The position numbers and the translations under genes are program-made. The notes beneath the pieces are model-generated. The model was not told the origin of the DNA and did not search any database. It saw nothing but the letters and a program-made list of their open reading frames with translations. Positions 1 through 8,427 of a stretch of DNA of 64,000 bases are shown here, piece by piece (position 1 is the first letter of the stretch; every line of letters starts with the position of its first letter). Source of the stretch: Halogeometricum sp. S1BR25-6 (GTDB taxonomy: Archaea > Halobacteriota > Halobacteria > Halobacteriales > Haloferacaceae); assembly GCF_031624495.1 (NCBI RefSeq), contig NZ_JAMQOP010000001.1, positions 434,001 to 498,000 on the forward strand, written 5' to 3'.

Positions 1-36
1 GTCCGTTGGGTGGTGCGGCGCGGCGGTTCGGCGCGT

Positions 37-528
37 CTAGCTCCCCCAGAAGTTGTCTCGGCTTCCGAGGGCCGTCGGCCGCTTGGGGCCGCTTCCTTTG
101 TCGTTGTCGTCGTCCTCATCGTCGGTTCCGTCCCCGTCACCGTCGCCGCCTCTGCCCGCCGCGTCGGCGTCTCCATCCTCCTCGTCGGGGTCGGTCGGCA
201 GGCGCTCGACCACCTTCTTCGATTTGGCGTGGTTCGACTTCACCCGGTCGATGCGGACGACGGCGCGCGTGGTCGGCAGGAGGCCGTCGACGAGGACGAT
301 GAAGCCGTCCTCCGTCCGCCCGACGCCGGCGCCGCTCTCGTGGATGTCGTCGACGGTGACCACGACGTCCTCGCCCGGTTTGACGGGCTGCTGTTTCAGG
401 TCGCGGATCGGCTGTTCGTAGCTGTTACACCACTCTGCCCCCGCCCGGTCCCCGTAGTACTGACATCCCATCCCGTTGATACGCTCTGAGTACCGCGGGC
501 ACTCGTCCGCCAGTGGACAGTCTGACAT
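37..528 (-). CDS. TRAM-domain protein with N-terminal cysteine cluster
   Basis: Complete 163-residue gene. The N-terminal 35 residues hold four cysteines (C4, C10, C22, C34) that could bind zinc. A TRAM fold follows at about residues 48-112, with the typical pattern GEDVVVTVDDIHESGAGVGR. The C-terminal 50 residues are a low-complexity Asp/Gly tail typical of halophile proteins. TRAM is a small OB-like RNA-binding domain; stand-alone archaeal TRAM proteins are thought to act as RNA chaperones or to help RNA modification. The exact RNA target cannot be read from the sequence. The ATG start is chosen because the cysteine cluster begins directly after it. Confidence 0.85.
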   Translation of the reverse strand: MSDCPLADECPRYSERINGMGCQYYGDRAGAEWCNSYEQPIRDLKQQPVKPGEDVVVTVDDIHESGAGVGRTEDGFIVLVDGLLPTTRAVVRIDRVKSNHAKSKKVVERLPTDPDEEDGDADAAGRGGDGDGDGTDDEDDDNDKGSGPKRPTALGSRDNFWGS

Positions 529-660
529 ACGAGAGGCTACTCTATCGCTCGTCTAAACGCTTCCGGGTGCATCTCCGACGCAGTGCCGACCCCTGCGAGG
601 CCCCCGATGTCTCCCGTCGCCGGACGCAACGCTTTCCCGCGCCTGTTCCCGACTTCGACT

Positions 661-1359
661 ATGAGCCGCCGCGTCCCGGAGTTCGCTCTGCTCATCGGCG
701 TCGTTCTCGGCCTCTCGGCGGTCGTGTTCGGCCTCCTCTTCGGGCTGAGCCTCCTCGACGTCGTCGTTCTCGCCGCCGTCGGCACGTACCCGTTCGCCGC
801 GTTCGGCCTCCTCCGCGACGACGACCCCGCCGCCGTGGTCCCCGCGCGGTGGATTCTCGCCGGCGGCGTCCTCTGGGCGTTCCTCGGCGTCATCGGCGTC
901 CTCGCGGCCGACCCCTCGCCCTCCGCGCTGGTTCCCGCCGCCTTCGCGGGCCTCGTTCTCGTCCTCCCGCCGGCGGCCTACGCCGTCCGCCACGGGGCGA
1001 ACGTGAACCCGCTCCCCCCGCGAGCGACGCTCGCCGCGGGCATCGCCGTCGGCGTCGGACTCCTCGCTCTCGGCCTCGTCACTGTCCAACCGGTGTTGGG
1101 GACCGTCAGCGCCGTCCTCGCCGCCGTCGCCGCCGGTCTGTACGCGACGGCCCGCGGCGTCCGACTCGCCGAACGCACCCGGCGCGCGGGCGTCGCTGCG
1201 GGGGCGCTTCTCGGCGTCGCAGTCGTCGCCCTCGGCGTCGTCCGCGGCGACGAACTCACGAACTGGGTGCTGGCCGGCGTCGCCGTGGCGTTCGCGCCGA
1301 GTCTGTACGTCGTGCTGTCGCGGAATCGGAGTCGGCGAGGACGACGGCGGACGCGGTGA
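661..1359 (+). CDS. Multi-pass membrane protein of unknown function
   Basis: I do not recognise a family. The 232-residue product is almost entirely hydrophobic Ala/Leu/Val/Gly segments. About seven or eight transmembrane helices are visible, starting at residue 7, and the C-terminus is a basic cytoplasmic tail (RNRSRRGRRRTR). The frame is open upstream to 583, but the peptide before MSRRVPEF is Pro/Arg-rich and unlike a halophile protein, so the ATG at 661 is the better start. It converges on the radical SAM gene. The stretch between the two stops carries a hairpin element and a duplication. Confidence 0.7.
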   Translation: MSRRVPEFALLIGVVLGLSAVVFGLLFGLSLLDVVVLAAVGTYPFAAFGLLRDDDPAAVVPARWILAGGVLWAFLGVIGVLAADPSPSALVPAAFAGLVLVLPPAAYAVRHGANVNPLPPRATLAAGIAVGVGLLALGLVTVQPVLGTVSAVLAAVAAGLYATARGVRLAERTRRAGVAAGALLGVAVVALGVVRGDELTNWVLAGVAVAFAPSLYVVLSRNRSRRGRRRTR

Positions 1360-1372
1360 AAAACCAAAACGG

Positions 1373-1507
1373 AGAACGCTACGCCAGCGGTGTCCGCTCG
1401 ACCACGGTGCCATCCCAGCTTTTGCGTCGCTCGCGTTCGCTCGCTCGCAAAAGCTGGACCAAAAATGAAGAACGCTACGCCAGCGGTGTCCGCTCGACCA
1501 CGGTGCC
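1373..1507. repeat. 39-bp direct repeat copying the end of the radical SAM gene
   Basis: Positions 1373-1411 and 1469-1507 are identical over 39 bp, 96 bp apart. The right copy is the true 3' end of the minus-strand radical SAM gene (codons for GTVVERTPLA and the stop). The left copy lies outside the gene and encodes nothing by itself. Both copies are preceded by an ACCAAAA tract. The bases between them hold the hairpin element at 1415-1465, so this looks like a target duplication or slippage event linked to that element. Confidence 0.85.
1415..1465. repeat. Hairpin element copy 1 (GCAAAAGCTGGACCAAAAA type)
   Basis: A perfect 12-bp inverted repeat, CCAGCTTTTGCG (1415-1426) and CGCAAAAGCTGG (1446-1457), is followed by ACCAAAAA. 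Read on the minus strand it gives a T-run followed by a stem just after the radical SAM stop codon, so it may act as a terminator. Related copies occur near 6560 and 41191. Confidence 0.75.
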
Positions 1508-2470
1508 GTCGACGGTGGGGTACTGCTCGACGATTTCGCCCTCCGGCGCGTCGCCGTCCTCGACCATCTCTTCGAGGAGCCACCACGCCACCTCGACGTG
1601 GTCGGACTTGACGGTGTAGAACTCCTCGGGCACGCCGAGGGCGTCTAACTCCTCCGCCGTCACCCACGTCTTCCCGTAGACGAGCGTCCCGTCGTCGGTC
1701 ACCTCGTCGAACGGGCGGCGGATGTTCTCGGCCATGCGCTTCAGCCGATTTCTGTGTTGTGCGGCGTCCTTGAACACGGAGGTGCAGAAGTAGACGCGCT
1801 CGTGGTCGGCCATCTCCTCTAAGATAGCGTCCTTCGAGCCGTCGACGGCCGACATGTGGCCCTCCTGCAGTTCGTACCCCTCTTCCTGCATTCTTCGATA
1901 GTTGCCGTCGGACATCTCGAACTCGTTGACGTTGCAGAAGTCGGCGGCGCCCTCGTCGAGGAACTCCAAGAACTCCTCCTCGGCGCGGATGCCGGGAATC
2001 TCGAAGGCGGGCGTCAGCCCCTCCTCGCGGGCGACGTAGAGGATGTCCTCCCACTCGGTGCCGTGCAGGTCGCCCCACATCTCGTACGGTGGGTGGAAGC
2101 GAATCTCGTCCAGTCCCGCCTCGGAGAGTCGGCGCATGTTCTCGCGGCCGCCCGTGATGCCGGTGTACAGGTGGGTGTGGTGGTCCTCGCCGAACTCGTT
2201 TTTCAGCAGTTCGAGGTAGCGACAGGTCTTGTCGAGGGCCTCCTGCGGCTCGCCGCCCGTGATGGACGTCCCCAGCGCCTCCATCCGTTTGGCCTCGGCG
2301 ATGACGTCGTCGTCGGACTCCACTTTCCGCTCGTTCGCGTACACGTCCGTGACGTTCTTGCGGTTCTCGCCGAGGGGACAGTAGAAGCAATCGCGCTGGT
2401 CGCAGTAGCCGTAGACGAACAGCACCATCTTCCCTCCCATGGCGCACTGCTCGCAGCCCTTCGATATCAT
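1475..2470 (-). CDS. Radical SAM protein with CX4CX2C cluster motif
   Basis: 331 residues. The iron-sulfur motif is C23-X4-C28-X2-C31 (YGYCDQRDCFYCPLG), one residue longer than the classical CX3CX2C. A further C6-X2-C9 pair precedes it. A glycine-rich SAM-binding motif (SITGGEP) follows at about residue 70, then TIM-barrel motifs such as HTHLYTGITGG and IRFHPPYEMW. This supports a 4Fe-4S, S-adenosylmethionine-dependent radical enzyme of unknown substrate. The start is the ATG at 2470, directly before the first CXXC; the frame runs further upstream but would overlap the promoter of the divergent gene. Its 3' end is duplicated downstream. Confidence 0.85.
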   Translation of the reverse strand: MISKGCEQCAMGGKMVLFVYGYCDQRDCFYCPLGENRKNVTDVYANERKVESDDDVIAEAKRMEALGTSITGGEPQEALDKTCRYLELLKNEFGEDHHTHLYTGITGGRENMRRLSEAGLDEIRFHPPYEMWGDLHGTEWEDILYVAREEGLTPAFEIPGIRAEEEFLEFLDEGAADFCNVNEFEMSDGNYRRMQEEGYELQEGHMSAVDGSKDAILEEMADHERVYFCTSVFKDAAQHRNRLKRMAENIRRPFDEVTDDGTLVYGKTWVTAEELDALGVPEEFYTVKSDHVEVAWWLLEEMVEDGDAPEGEIVEQYPTVDGTVVERTPLA

Positions 2471-2640
2471 TCGTTGCGAACACGGTACACGTCCCACGGG
2501 CAAAAACGGTGCGAAACGCGGCTCGTCCGTGGTGTTCGCTCTCACCGCACGCGACCAACCGAGGCCGTCGGGACCGAAGACCGCCGGTTCCGACGGCGGC
2601 CGGGCGGTGCGACCGTCGCCGTCGGAGCCCTCCCCGAAAA

Positions 2641-2649
2641 CAAATATAG
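2641..2649 (+). promoter_or_regulatory. TATA box of the DUF373 gene
   Basis: CAAATATAG lies 23-31 bases before the ATG at 2672, the usual spacing for a leaderless haloarchaeal transcript. The intergenic space (2471-2671) is shared with the divergent radical SAM gene. Confidence 0.6.
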
Positions 2650-2671
2650 CCCGACGGCATACGGTCGCACG

Positions 2672-3799
2672 ATGCTGTTGGTCCTCTGCGTCGACCTCGA
2701 CGACGACCTCGGCCGCAAGACGAGGTTCGACACGCCCGTCGTCGGCCGGGACCGCGTCGAGGCGGCCGCGGTGGCGCTCGCGACCGCCGATCCGGAGGAC
2801 TCCGACTCGAACGTCCTGTTTCAGGGCGTCCACGAGCACGACGCGCTGTCGGCGGACCCCGAGGTCGGCCAGCAGGTGGAAGTCGCCGCCGTCACCGGCA
2901 TGGAGGGCAGCGACGTGCAGGCCAACCGCGCCATCGGCGAGGAGATAGACCGCGTCCTCGCGGGGCTTTCGACCGGCGAGAACGTCAGCGCCATCGTCAT
3001 CACCGACGGCGCGCAGGACGAGTCGGTGCTGCCGGTCATCCGCTCGCGCGTCCCCATCGACAGCGTGCGCCGGGTCGTCGTCCGGCAGGCGCAGGACCTC
3101 GAATCCATCTACTACACGATGAAGCAGGTTCTCGCCGACCCCGAGACGCGCGGCACCATCCTCGTCCCCCTCGGTATCCTGCTTCTCATCTACCCGTTTC
3201 TCACCATCGCCAGCGCCTTCGACATCCCCGGTGCGGCCGTCCTCGGCGTCATCTCGGCGCTGCTCGGTCTCTACACCCTGTTCCGCGGGCTCGGACTGGA
3301 GACGGTCGTCGACGACGCGGTGGGTCGCGGGCGCGACATCCTCTACGAGGGGCGCGTCACGCTCATCACCTACGTCGCCGCCCTCGCGCTGATGACCGTC
3401 GGCGGGTTCCGCGGCGTGGCGCTGGTGAACGAGCTTCCGGACCCGGGGTTACCGCTCGTCCTCGCGCTCTTCGTCCACGGCGCCGTCCAGTGGTTCGCCG
3501 CCGCCGGCGTCACCTCCAGTCTCGGGCAGGTGACCGACGAGTATCTCGCGGAGCGGTTCAAGTGGCGCTACCTCAACGCGCCGTTCTACGTCGTCGCCAT
3601 CGCCATCGTGCTGTACGTCGTCTCGGGGTTCTTCCTCAACGTCAACGGCGTGGCCGGCGTCCCCGGCGTCCGGACGTTCTCCGCGGCGGACTTCGCCGTC
3701 GGCCTCACGGTGGGAACGCTCCTCGGCGTGTTCAGCACGCTCGCGTTCGCCATCGCGGAGTCGCGGTTCCCCACGAGCGTCGAACCGACGCGCGGGTGA
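2672..3799 (+). CDS. DUF373 family membrane protein
   Basis: 375 residues. The N-terminal half (about 1-150) is a soluble alpha/beta domain beginning LLVLCVDLDDDLG and containing SAIVITDGAQDES and VRRVVVRQAQDLESIYY. The C-terminal half has about six transmembrane segments starting near residue 163 (ILVPLGILLLIYPFLTI). This arrangement matches the archaeal DUF373 family, whose function is unknown. The upstream open frame is longer, but the ATG at 2672 has a TATA box at the right distance and begins with the conserved LCVDLDDD motif. Confidence 0.85.
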   Translation: MLLVLCVDLDDDLGRKTRFDTPVVGRDRVEAAAVALATADPEDSDSNVLFQGVHEHDALSADPEVGQQVEVAAVTGMEGSDVQANRAIGEEIDRVLAGLSTGENVSAIVITDGAQDESVLPVIRSRVPIDSVRRVVVRQAQDLESIYYTMKQVLADPETRGTILVPLGILLLIYPFLTIASAFDIPGAAVLGVISALLGLYTLFRGLGLETVVDDAVGRGRDILYEGRVTLITYVAALALMTVGGFRGVALVNELPDPGLPLVLALFVHGAVQWFAAAGVTSSLGQVTDEYLAERFKWRYLNAPFYVVAIAIVLYVVSGFFLNVNGVAGVPGVRTFSAADFAVGLTVGTLLGVFSTLAFAIAESRFPTSVEPTRG

Positions 3800-3835
3800 C
3801 GGCGACCGGTCGCTCGGTCGTTCGACCCGACCCGC

Positions 3836-4678
3836 TCACCGCTCGCGGACGACGACGAACTCCGCGAGGTCGCGGAGGTAGCCGATGGAGTCCGTCTCCT
3901 CCACCTCCGTCGCGTCGAGGGCGTCGAGCGCCTGGTCGGACTGCTCGCGCGCCCGTTGGTTCGCCTCCGCCGGCGTGAGGTCCGTCACCTGCACGACGGA
4001 GGGGCGGTCCATCACCTCGTCCTGTCCGGTGGGTTTGCCGAGTTCGTCCGCGTCGGCCGTCGCGTCCAGCACGTCGTCGCGTATCTGGAATGCGACCCCC
4101 ACGCGCTCGGCGTACTCGCCGAACGCCTCGACGGTGAAGGGGTCCGCCCCGGCCGCGACGGCGCCGAGTTCGGCCGCCGCCCGGAACAGCGCGCCGGTCT
4201 TCCGCCGCGCGAGTTCCATGTACTCGCGTTCGTTCGACGGGCGGGCGACCAGTTCCGTCGCCTCGCCCTCGCCGAGTTCGACCATCGACTCGGCGACCAC
4301 CTGCATCGCCTGGTCGTTCACCGAGAGGAGGGCGAACGCCTCGCCGAGAAGGCCGTCGGAGGCGATGAGGGCCGGGCCGTAGCCGTACTCCGCCCACGCG
4401 CTCGGCGTACCGCGCCGGATGTCCGACCGGTCGATGATGTCGTCGACGACCAGCGAGGCGTTGTGGACCAACTCGACGGCGACGGCGAAATCCACCGCCG
4501 CGTCGGCGTCGCCGCCGCAGGCCTCGCAGGCGAGAATCGTCACCGCGGGACGGACGCGTTTGCCGCCGGCGAGGGCGACGTGCGCGAGTTCCTCCGACAG
4601 TTCGGGCGGGTCGACCGCTTCGATGACCTCGGTGAGGCGCTCGTCGACCATCGAGACCCGACGCTCCAGATACTCCAT
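3836..4678 (-). CDS. idsA: Polyprenyl (geranylgeranyl/farnesylgeranyl) diphosphate synthase
   Basis: 280-residue trans-isoprenyl diphosphate synthase. GGKRVRP near residue 38 binds diphosphate. The first aspartate-rich motif is DDIID near residue 78 and the second is QIRDDVLD near residue 202. Such enzymes add isopentenyl diphosphate to allylic diphosphates to give the C20 or C25 chains of archaeal lipids, quinones and carotenoids. Product length cannot be decided by eye. It converges on the DUF373 gene. Its position near the ETF genes resembles the second idsA of Haloferax, a match made from memory. Confidence 0.9.
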   Translation of the reverse strand: MEYLERRVSMVDERLTEVIEAVDPPELSEELAHVALAGGKRVRPAVTILACEACGGDADAAVDFAVAVELVHNASLVVDDIIDRSDIRRGTPSAWAEYGYGPALIASDGLLGEAFALLSVNDQAMQVVAESMVELGEGEATELVARPSNEREYMELARRKTGALFRAAAELGAVAAGADPFTVEAFGEYAERVGVAFQIRDDVLDATADADELGKPTGQDEVMDRPSVVQVTDLTPAEANQRAREQSDQALDALDATEVEETDSIGYLRDLAEFVVVRER

Positions 4679-4818
4679 TGTCGAAGGTCAGGATGCAGCG
4701 ACAAAAGAGGTTCCGGAACCGAACGTTTCGGCCCTCCCGTTCGGACGGGAATCGGGGACGGGAACGTTCGGCCGGAACACTGGTGAGTCGCGCCGACACT
4801 GGGTAGGGCAGAACGCTC

Positions 4819-6495
4819 GTGCGCGAACTGCAGAACGTGGAGGGATTCCACCCACGAGACCTCTCGAAGCGCCAGCGACTGCTCGTCGTCTACGCGTTCG
4901 GCCTCGTCGCCGTCGTCCTCGTCTACACCTACCTCTACAACGTCGGGATGCGGACGCTCGAAGGCCGCCCGCAGTCGATGTTCCGCTCGTTCAACGCGGT
5001 CATCGCGACGCTCACGACGACCGGGTTCGGGTCGGACGCGCCGTGGACGAACCCGCTCATGCTCAGCCTCCTGGGAGCGATGCAGGTGACCGGCGTCGTC
5101 GTCGGGTTCGTGACGCTCCGCGTCCTCGTCATCCCCCTCTTCGAGCGGGCGCCGCTCGAACTCGACGACCGCCTCTCCTCGAAGGACGGCCACGTCGTCG
5201 TCGCGGAGTACGGGCGCGACACCGACCTCCTCCTCGACGAGTTGGAGGCGCTGGAGACCGGATACGTCCTCCTCGAATCCGACCAGGACGAGGCCAAACG
5301 GCTCTCCGACGAGGGGTACCAGGCCATCCACGGCGACCCCGAGAAGCCCTCGGACCTCCGACGGGCGTCCGTCGAGGACGCCGCCTTCCTCGTCGCCGAC
5401 GCGGGCGACCGGACCGCGGGCGTCGTCCTGACGGCGCTGGAACTGAACGAGGACCTCCGCGTCGTCGGCTTCTCGGAGTCCCCCCGCCACGAACGGGCGT
5501 TCGCGCAACTCGGCGTCGACAGGTGCATCTCCCCGCACGCCCTCGTCGGCCGTCGACTCGCGCAGAAGGCGACGACGCCGGTCGTGGTCGACCCGCCGGC
5601 CGACGGCGGAACCGAGGCGGGAGCGGATGGCAACGCGGACGAGGATGCGCTCGTCGTCCGCGAACTTCTCGTCGGTCAGGAGGGCCCCCTCTGCGGCGTC
5701 CGCCTCGGAGACTCTCCCCTCGCCGACCGCTCCGAGGTGACCGCCGTCGCGGGGTGGTTCGACGGCGAACTCAGAGTCCCCCTCTCGCCGGACGACGAAC
5801 TCGCGGCCAACACGGTGCTGGTCGTCGCCGGCCCGCCGGACGCCGTCGCGGCGGCGACGGGCGACTTCCCGGCCTCGGACGCCCGCGGGACGCGCGGGAC
5901 GTCGCGGTCGGGCGCACTCGTCGTCGGCCGCGGCGAGGGGGGACGGGCGGCCGCCGACGTCTTCTCGGGCGTCCCGGTCACGACCGTCGACCGCGCGGCG
6001 GCGGCGGACCCGGACGTGGTCGGCGACGCGACGGACCCCGAGACGTTCCGCGAGGCGGGTATCTCGGACGCCTCGACGGTCGTCGTCACCGTCGGCGACG
6101 ACTCCACCGCGCTCCTGACCGCGGCGACGGCCCGGTCGCTCTCGGACGACGCGGAGATACTCGTCCGGATGACGGACGCGGGGAAAGTGTCGGCGGCGGC
6201 GCGGGCGGGCACCGACTACGCCCTCTCGGCGCAACGGGCCTGCGCCCGGGTGGTCGCCGCGGAGGTTCGCGGCGAACGGGTGGTCGACCCCGCCGGGCAG
6301 ATTCGGCTCGTTCGCGCCGGTGAGGACTCCTTCGTCGGCGAGTCGCTCGCCGACTTGCGAGGCGGCGACGACGGGCGGACCGTCGTCGGCGTCGTCCGCG
6401 ACGGGGCCGTCGAGACGGACGGAGAGAGCGCCGTCGCTCCCGGAGATTACGTTCTCGTCGTCGAGGGCGACGGAGCGGGGACGAACCCCGAGTGA
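4819..6495 (+). CDS. Potassium channel-like protein with two RCK (TrkA-N/TrkA-C) modules
   Basis: 558 residues, GTG start. Residues about 19-45 form TM1, TLTTTGFGSDAP near residue 58 is a P-loop with a K+-filter-like sequence, and TM2 follows at about residues 75-103. Two cytoplasmic Rossmann (RCK) regions follow, about 115-255 and 360-475, each with a TrkA-C-like segment (LLVGQEGPLCGVRL; SFVGESLADL). The first Rossmann has a degenerate glycine motif (AEYGRDTD); the second keeps GRGEGG. It is likely a ligand-gated K+ channel or transporter subunit controlled by nucleotide or ion binding. It converges on etfA across hairpin element copy 2. Confidence 0.8.
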   Translation: MRELQNVEGFHPRDLSKRQRLLVVYAFGLVAVVLVYTYLYNVGMRTLEGRPQSMFRSFNAVIATLTTTGFGSDAPWTNPLMLSLLGAMQVTGVVVGFVTLRVLVIPLFERAPLELDDRLSSKDGHVVVAEYGRDTDLLLDELEALETGYVLLESDQDEAKRLSDEGYQAIHGDPEKPSDLRRASVEDAAFLVADAGDRTAGVVLTALELNEDLRVVGFSESPRHERAFAQLGVDRCISPHALVGRRLAQKATTPVVVDPPADGGTEAGADGNADEDALVVRELLVGQEGPLCGVRLGDSPLADRSEVTAVAGWFDGELRVPLSPDDELAANTVLVVAGPPDAVAAATGDFPASDARGTRGTSRSGALVVGRGEGGRAAADVFSGVPVTTVDRAAAADPDVVGDATDPETFREAGISDASTVVVTVGDDSTALLTAATARSLSDDAEILVRMTDAGKVSAAARAGTDYALSAQRACARVVAAEVRGERVVDPAGQIRLVRAGEDSFVGESLADLRGGDDGRTVVGVVRDGAVETDGESAVAPGDYVLVVEGDGAGTNPE

Positions 6496-6559
6496 CCGGG
6501 AGTGGCGGCAGTATCGAAGGCTATACTACCGTTTTCCGGACGCTCACGAGTTCGTGTCC

Positions 6560-6580
6560 GCAAAAATCTGGACCAAAAAA
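6560..6580. repeat. Hairpin element copy 2 (GCAAAAATCTGGACCAAAAAA)
   Basis: This matches the core of the elements at 1446-1465 and 41191-41210, with one change in the core and one extra A. It lies between the convergent channel gene and etfA. On the minus strand it supplies a T6 run 17 bases after the etfA stop, consistent with a terminator role. The long left arm seen in the other copies is not obvious here. Confidence 0.65.
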
Positions 6581-6596
6581 CCGCGCCGATACTCGA

Positions 6597-7553
6597 CTAC
6601 TCGAACTCCTCGATGAGTTCGGGAACCACGTCGAACAGGTCGCCGACGACGCCGTAGTCCGCGATGTCGAAGATGGGGGCGTTCGGGTCGTTGTTGATGG
6701 CGACGATGGTCTCGGAGCCTTTCATCCCGGCGACGTGCTGGACCGCCCCGGAGATGCCGATGGCGATGTACACTTTCGGCGTGACGACCTTGCCCGACTG
6801 GCCGACCTGCCGGTTCTTCGGAAGCCAACCGTTGTCGACGATGGGTCGCGAGGAGGAGAGCGTCGCGCCGAGAGCGTCGGCGAGTCGTTCGACGAGTTCG
6901 ACGTTCTCCTCCTCCTCGATGCCGCGCCCGACGGAGACGAGCACCTCGGCGTCCGCGATGTCGACGTCGCCGCCGGCCACCTCCTCGAAGCCGGTGACCT
7001 CGGAGTTGACCGCCGACTCGTCCACCTCGAACTCGAACGGGGTCACCTCGGCGTCGCCGATGGCCTCCGTCGTTACCCACTCGCCGGGGCGAATCGTCGT
7101 GACGGTCCGCTCGGCGTCGACTTCGACGGTGGTCTCCACCTTCGACCCGTACATCTCGCGCGTGACGGTGAGGCCGCCGTCGTACTCGATGCCGACGGCG
7201 TCGGTCACGAGAGGGAGGCCGAGGCGGTTCGCCACGGCGGGCGCGTAGTCGAGACCGTTCACCGAGTTCGGCGCGAGGACGTACTGCGGGTCGAGTTCGT
7301 CCGCGAGGGCGCAGACGACCTGCGTGTACACGTCGTGGTTGAACTCCTCGCCGTAGTCGACGGTGTGGATGCGGTCGACCCCCTCGAGGTCCAAGCGCGT
7401 CGTGAACTCGTCGATTCGTCCGCTTATCACGGCCAGGTGGAGGTCGCCGCCGGTCGCGTCCGCGAGTTCGCGCCCCGCGGTCACGAGTTCGTAGCTCACC
7501 TCGCGCACGTCGCCGCGGCGGTGTTCGGCCACCGCGAGCACGTCCGGACTCAT
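6597..7553 (-). CDS. etfA: Electron transfer flavoprotein alpha subunit
   Basis: 318 residues. The N-terminal domain starts MSPDVLAVAEHRRGDV. The C-terminal FAD-binding domain shows SRPIVDNGWLP, QVGQSGKVVTPKVYIAIG, ISGAVQHVAGM and IVAINNDPNAPIFDIADYG, the standard ETF alpha signature. Its ATG overlaps the etfB stop (ATGA), so the two are co-translated. The heterodimer carries electrons from acyl-CoA or other dehydrogenases to the quinone pool through an ETF:quinone oxidoreductase, which is not in this window. Confidence 0.95.
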   Translation of the reverse strand: MSPDVLAVAEHRRGDVREVSYELVTAGRELADATGGDLHLAVISGRIDEFTTRLDLEGVDRIHTVDYGEEFNHDVYTQVVCALADELDPQYVLAPNSVNGLDYAPAVANRLGLPLVTDAVGIEYDGGLTVTREMYGSKVETTVEVDAERTVTTIRPGEWVTTEAIGDAEVTPFEFEVDESAVNSEVTGFEEVAGGDVDIADAEVLVSVGRGIEEEENVELVERLADALGATLSSSRPIVDNGWLPKNRQVGQSGKVVTPKVYIAIGISGAVQHVAGMKGSETIVAINNDPNAPIFDIADYGVVGDLFDVVPELIEEFE

Positions 7554-8353
7554 TCCGCGCCCACCCCCTTCTCCCGCAGGGCCGTCGCGAGTTGCGACGC
7601 CTGCTCCCCGGCGTCGCCGTCGAAGTACGTCGCGTCGGACTCAGCCTCGGGTTCGTACATCTCGGTCAGGAACAGTTCGCCCGCGACGGCCTCGTGGTCG
7701 AGGCCGAGGTCCGAGAGGGTCTTGTGGGCTATCTCCTTCGACTGCGCCTGCCGGATGCCGCGGAGGCTGGCGTAGCGTGGTTCGTTGATACCCGTCTGGA
7801 TGGTCAGCACCGCGGGGAGGTCGATTTCGGTTATCTCGTCGATGCCGCCCTCTAGCTCGCGGTGGACGTGCGCGACGCCGTCCGCCAGGACGCCCTCGAT
7901 GTCGAGATGGTTCACGACCGCGCCCCACTCGAAGCCGACGGCGTCGGCGAGGGCGACGCCCGTCGCGCCGAATCCGGTGTCGTTCGCCTGCACGCCCGTG
8001 AGGACGATGTCGGGGTCCTCCTCCGCGACGACGGCTTCGAGGAGGCGAACCTTCGAGGCCACGTCGAGGAACTCGGCCGCCTCCACGTCGTCGTCCCAGA
8101 CGCGGACCGCCCGGTCGACGCCCTTCGCGAGGGCCATCCGGACGGTCTCCTCGCTTCGCTCGGGGCCGATGGTCGCCGACACGACTTCGACCTCTTCGTC
8201 GGCCGCCTCGGCGAGTTGGACCGCCGCCTCGACGGCGTACTCGTCCCACTCGTTCAGGTCGTATTCGAGGTACCGCGGGTCGATATCGAGGTCGGCTATC
8301 TCGAAGTCGTCCTCGACTTCGGCCACCTCCTTGACGGTCACGAGAACCTTCAT
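7550..8353 (-). CDS. etfB: Electron transfer flavoprotein beta subunit
   Basis: 267 residues beginning MKVLVTVKEVAEVED. It contains the AMP/adenine-binding region (VSATIGPERSEETVRMALAK), the motif DIVLTGVQANDTGFGATGVA and the ETF beta signature LPAVLTIQTGINEPRYASLR. A Shine-Dalgarno-like GGAAGG lies just upstream. A second ATG one codon before (8356) is an equally possible start. First gene of the etfB-etfA pair; the longer upstream open frame is Arg-rich shadow sequence. Confidence 0.95.
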   Translation of the reverse strand: MKVLVTVKEVAEVEDDFEIADLDIDPRYLEYDLNEWDEYAVEAAVQLAEAADEEVEVVSATIGPERSEETVRMALAKGVDRAVRVWDDDVEAAEFLDVASKVRLLEAVVAEEDPDIVLTGVQANDTGFGATGVALADAVGFEWGAVVNHLDIEGVLADGVAHVHRELEGGIDEITEIDLPAVLTIQTGINEPRYASLRGIRQAQSKEIAHKTLSDLGLDHEAVAGELFLTEMYEPEAESDATYFDGDAGEQASQLATALREKGVGAE

Positions 8354-8427
8354 CATCGTTCCTTCCTTCAGAGACCGGTAAATCCTTTCGGAACCCTCAC
8401 CCGAACCGACGGCTGTCCGTCCGGAGG

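Noticed and set aside
1361-1474. Insertion sequence at the hairpin elements
   Set aside because: No transposase frame is associated with any of the three copies; they are too short for an IS and are reported as repeats only.
1856-2671. Upstream extension of the DUF373 frame
   Set aside because: It runs antisense through the radical SAM gene and past a TATA box that points to the ATG at 2672.
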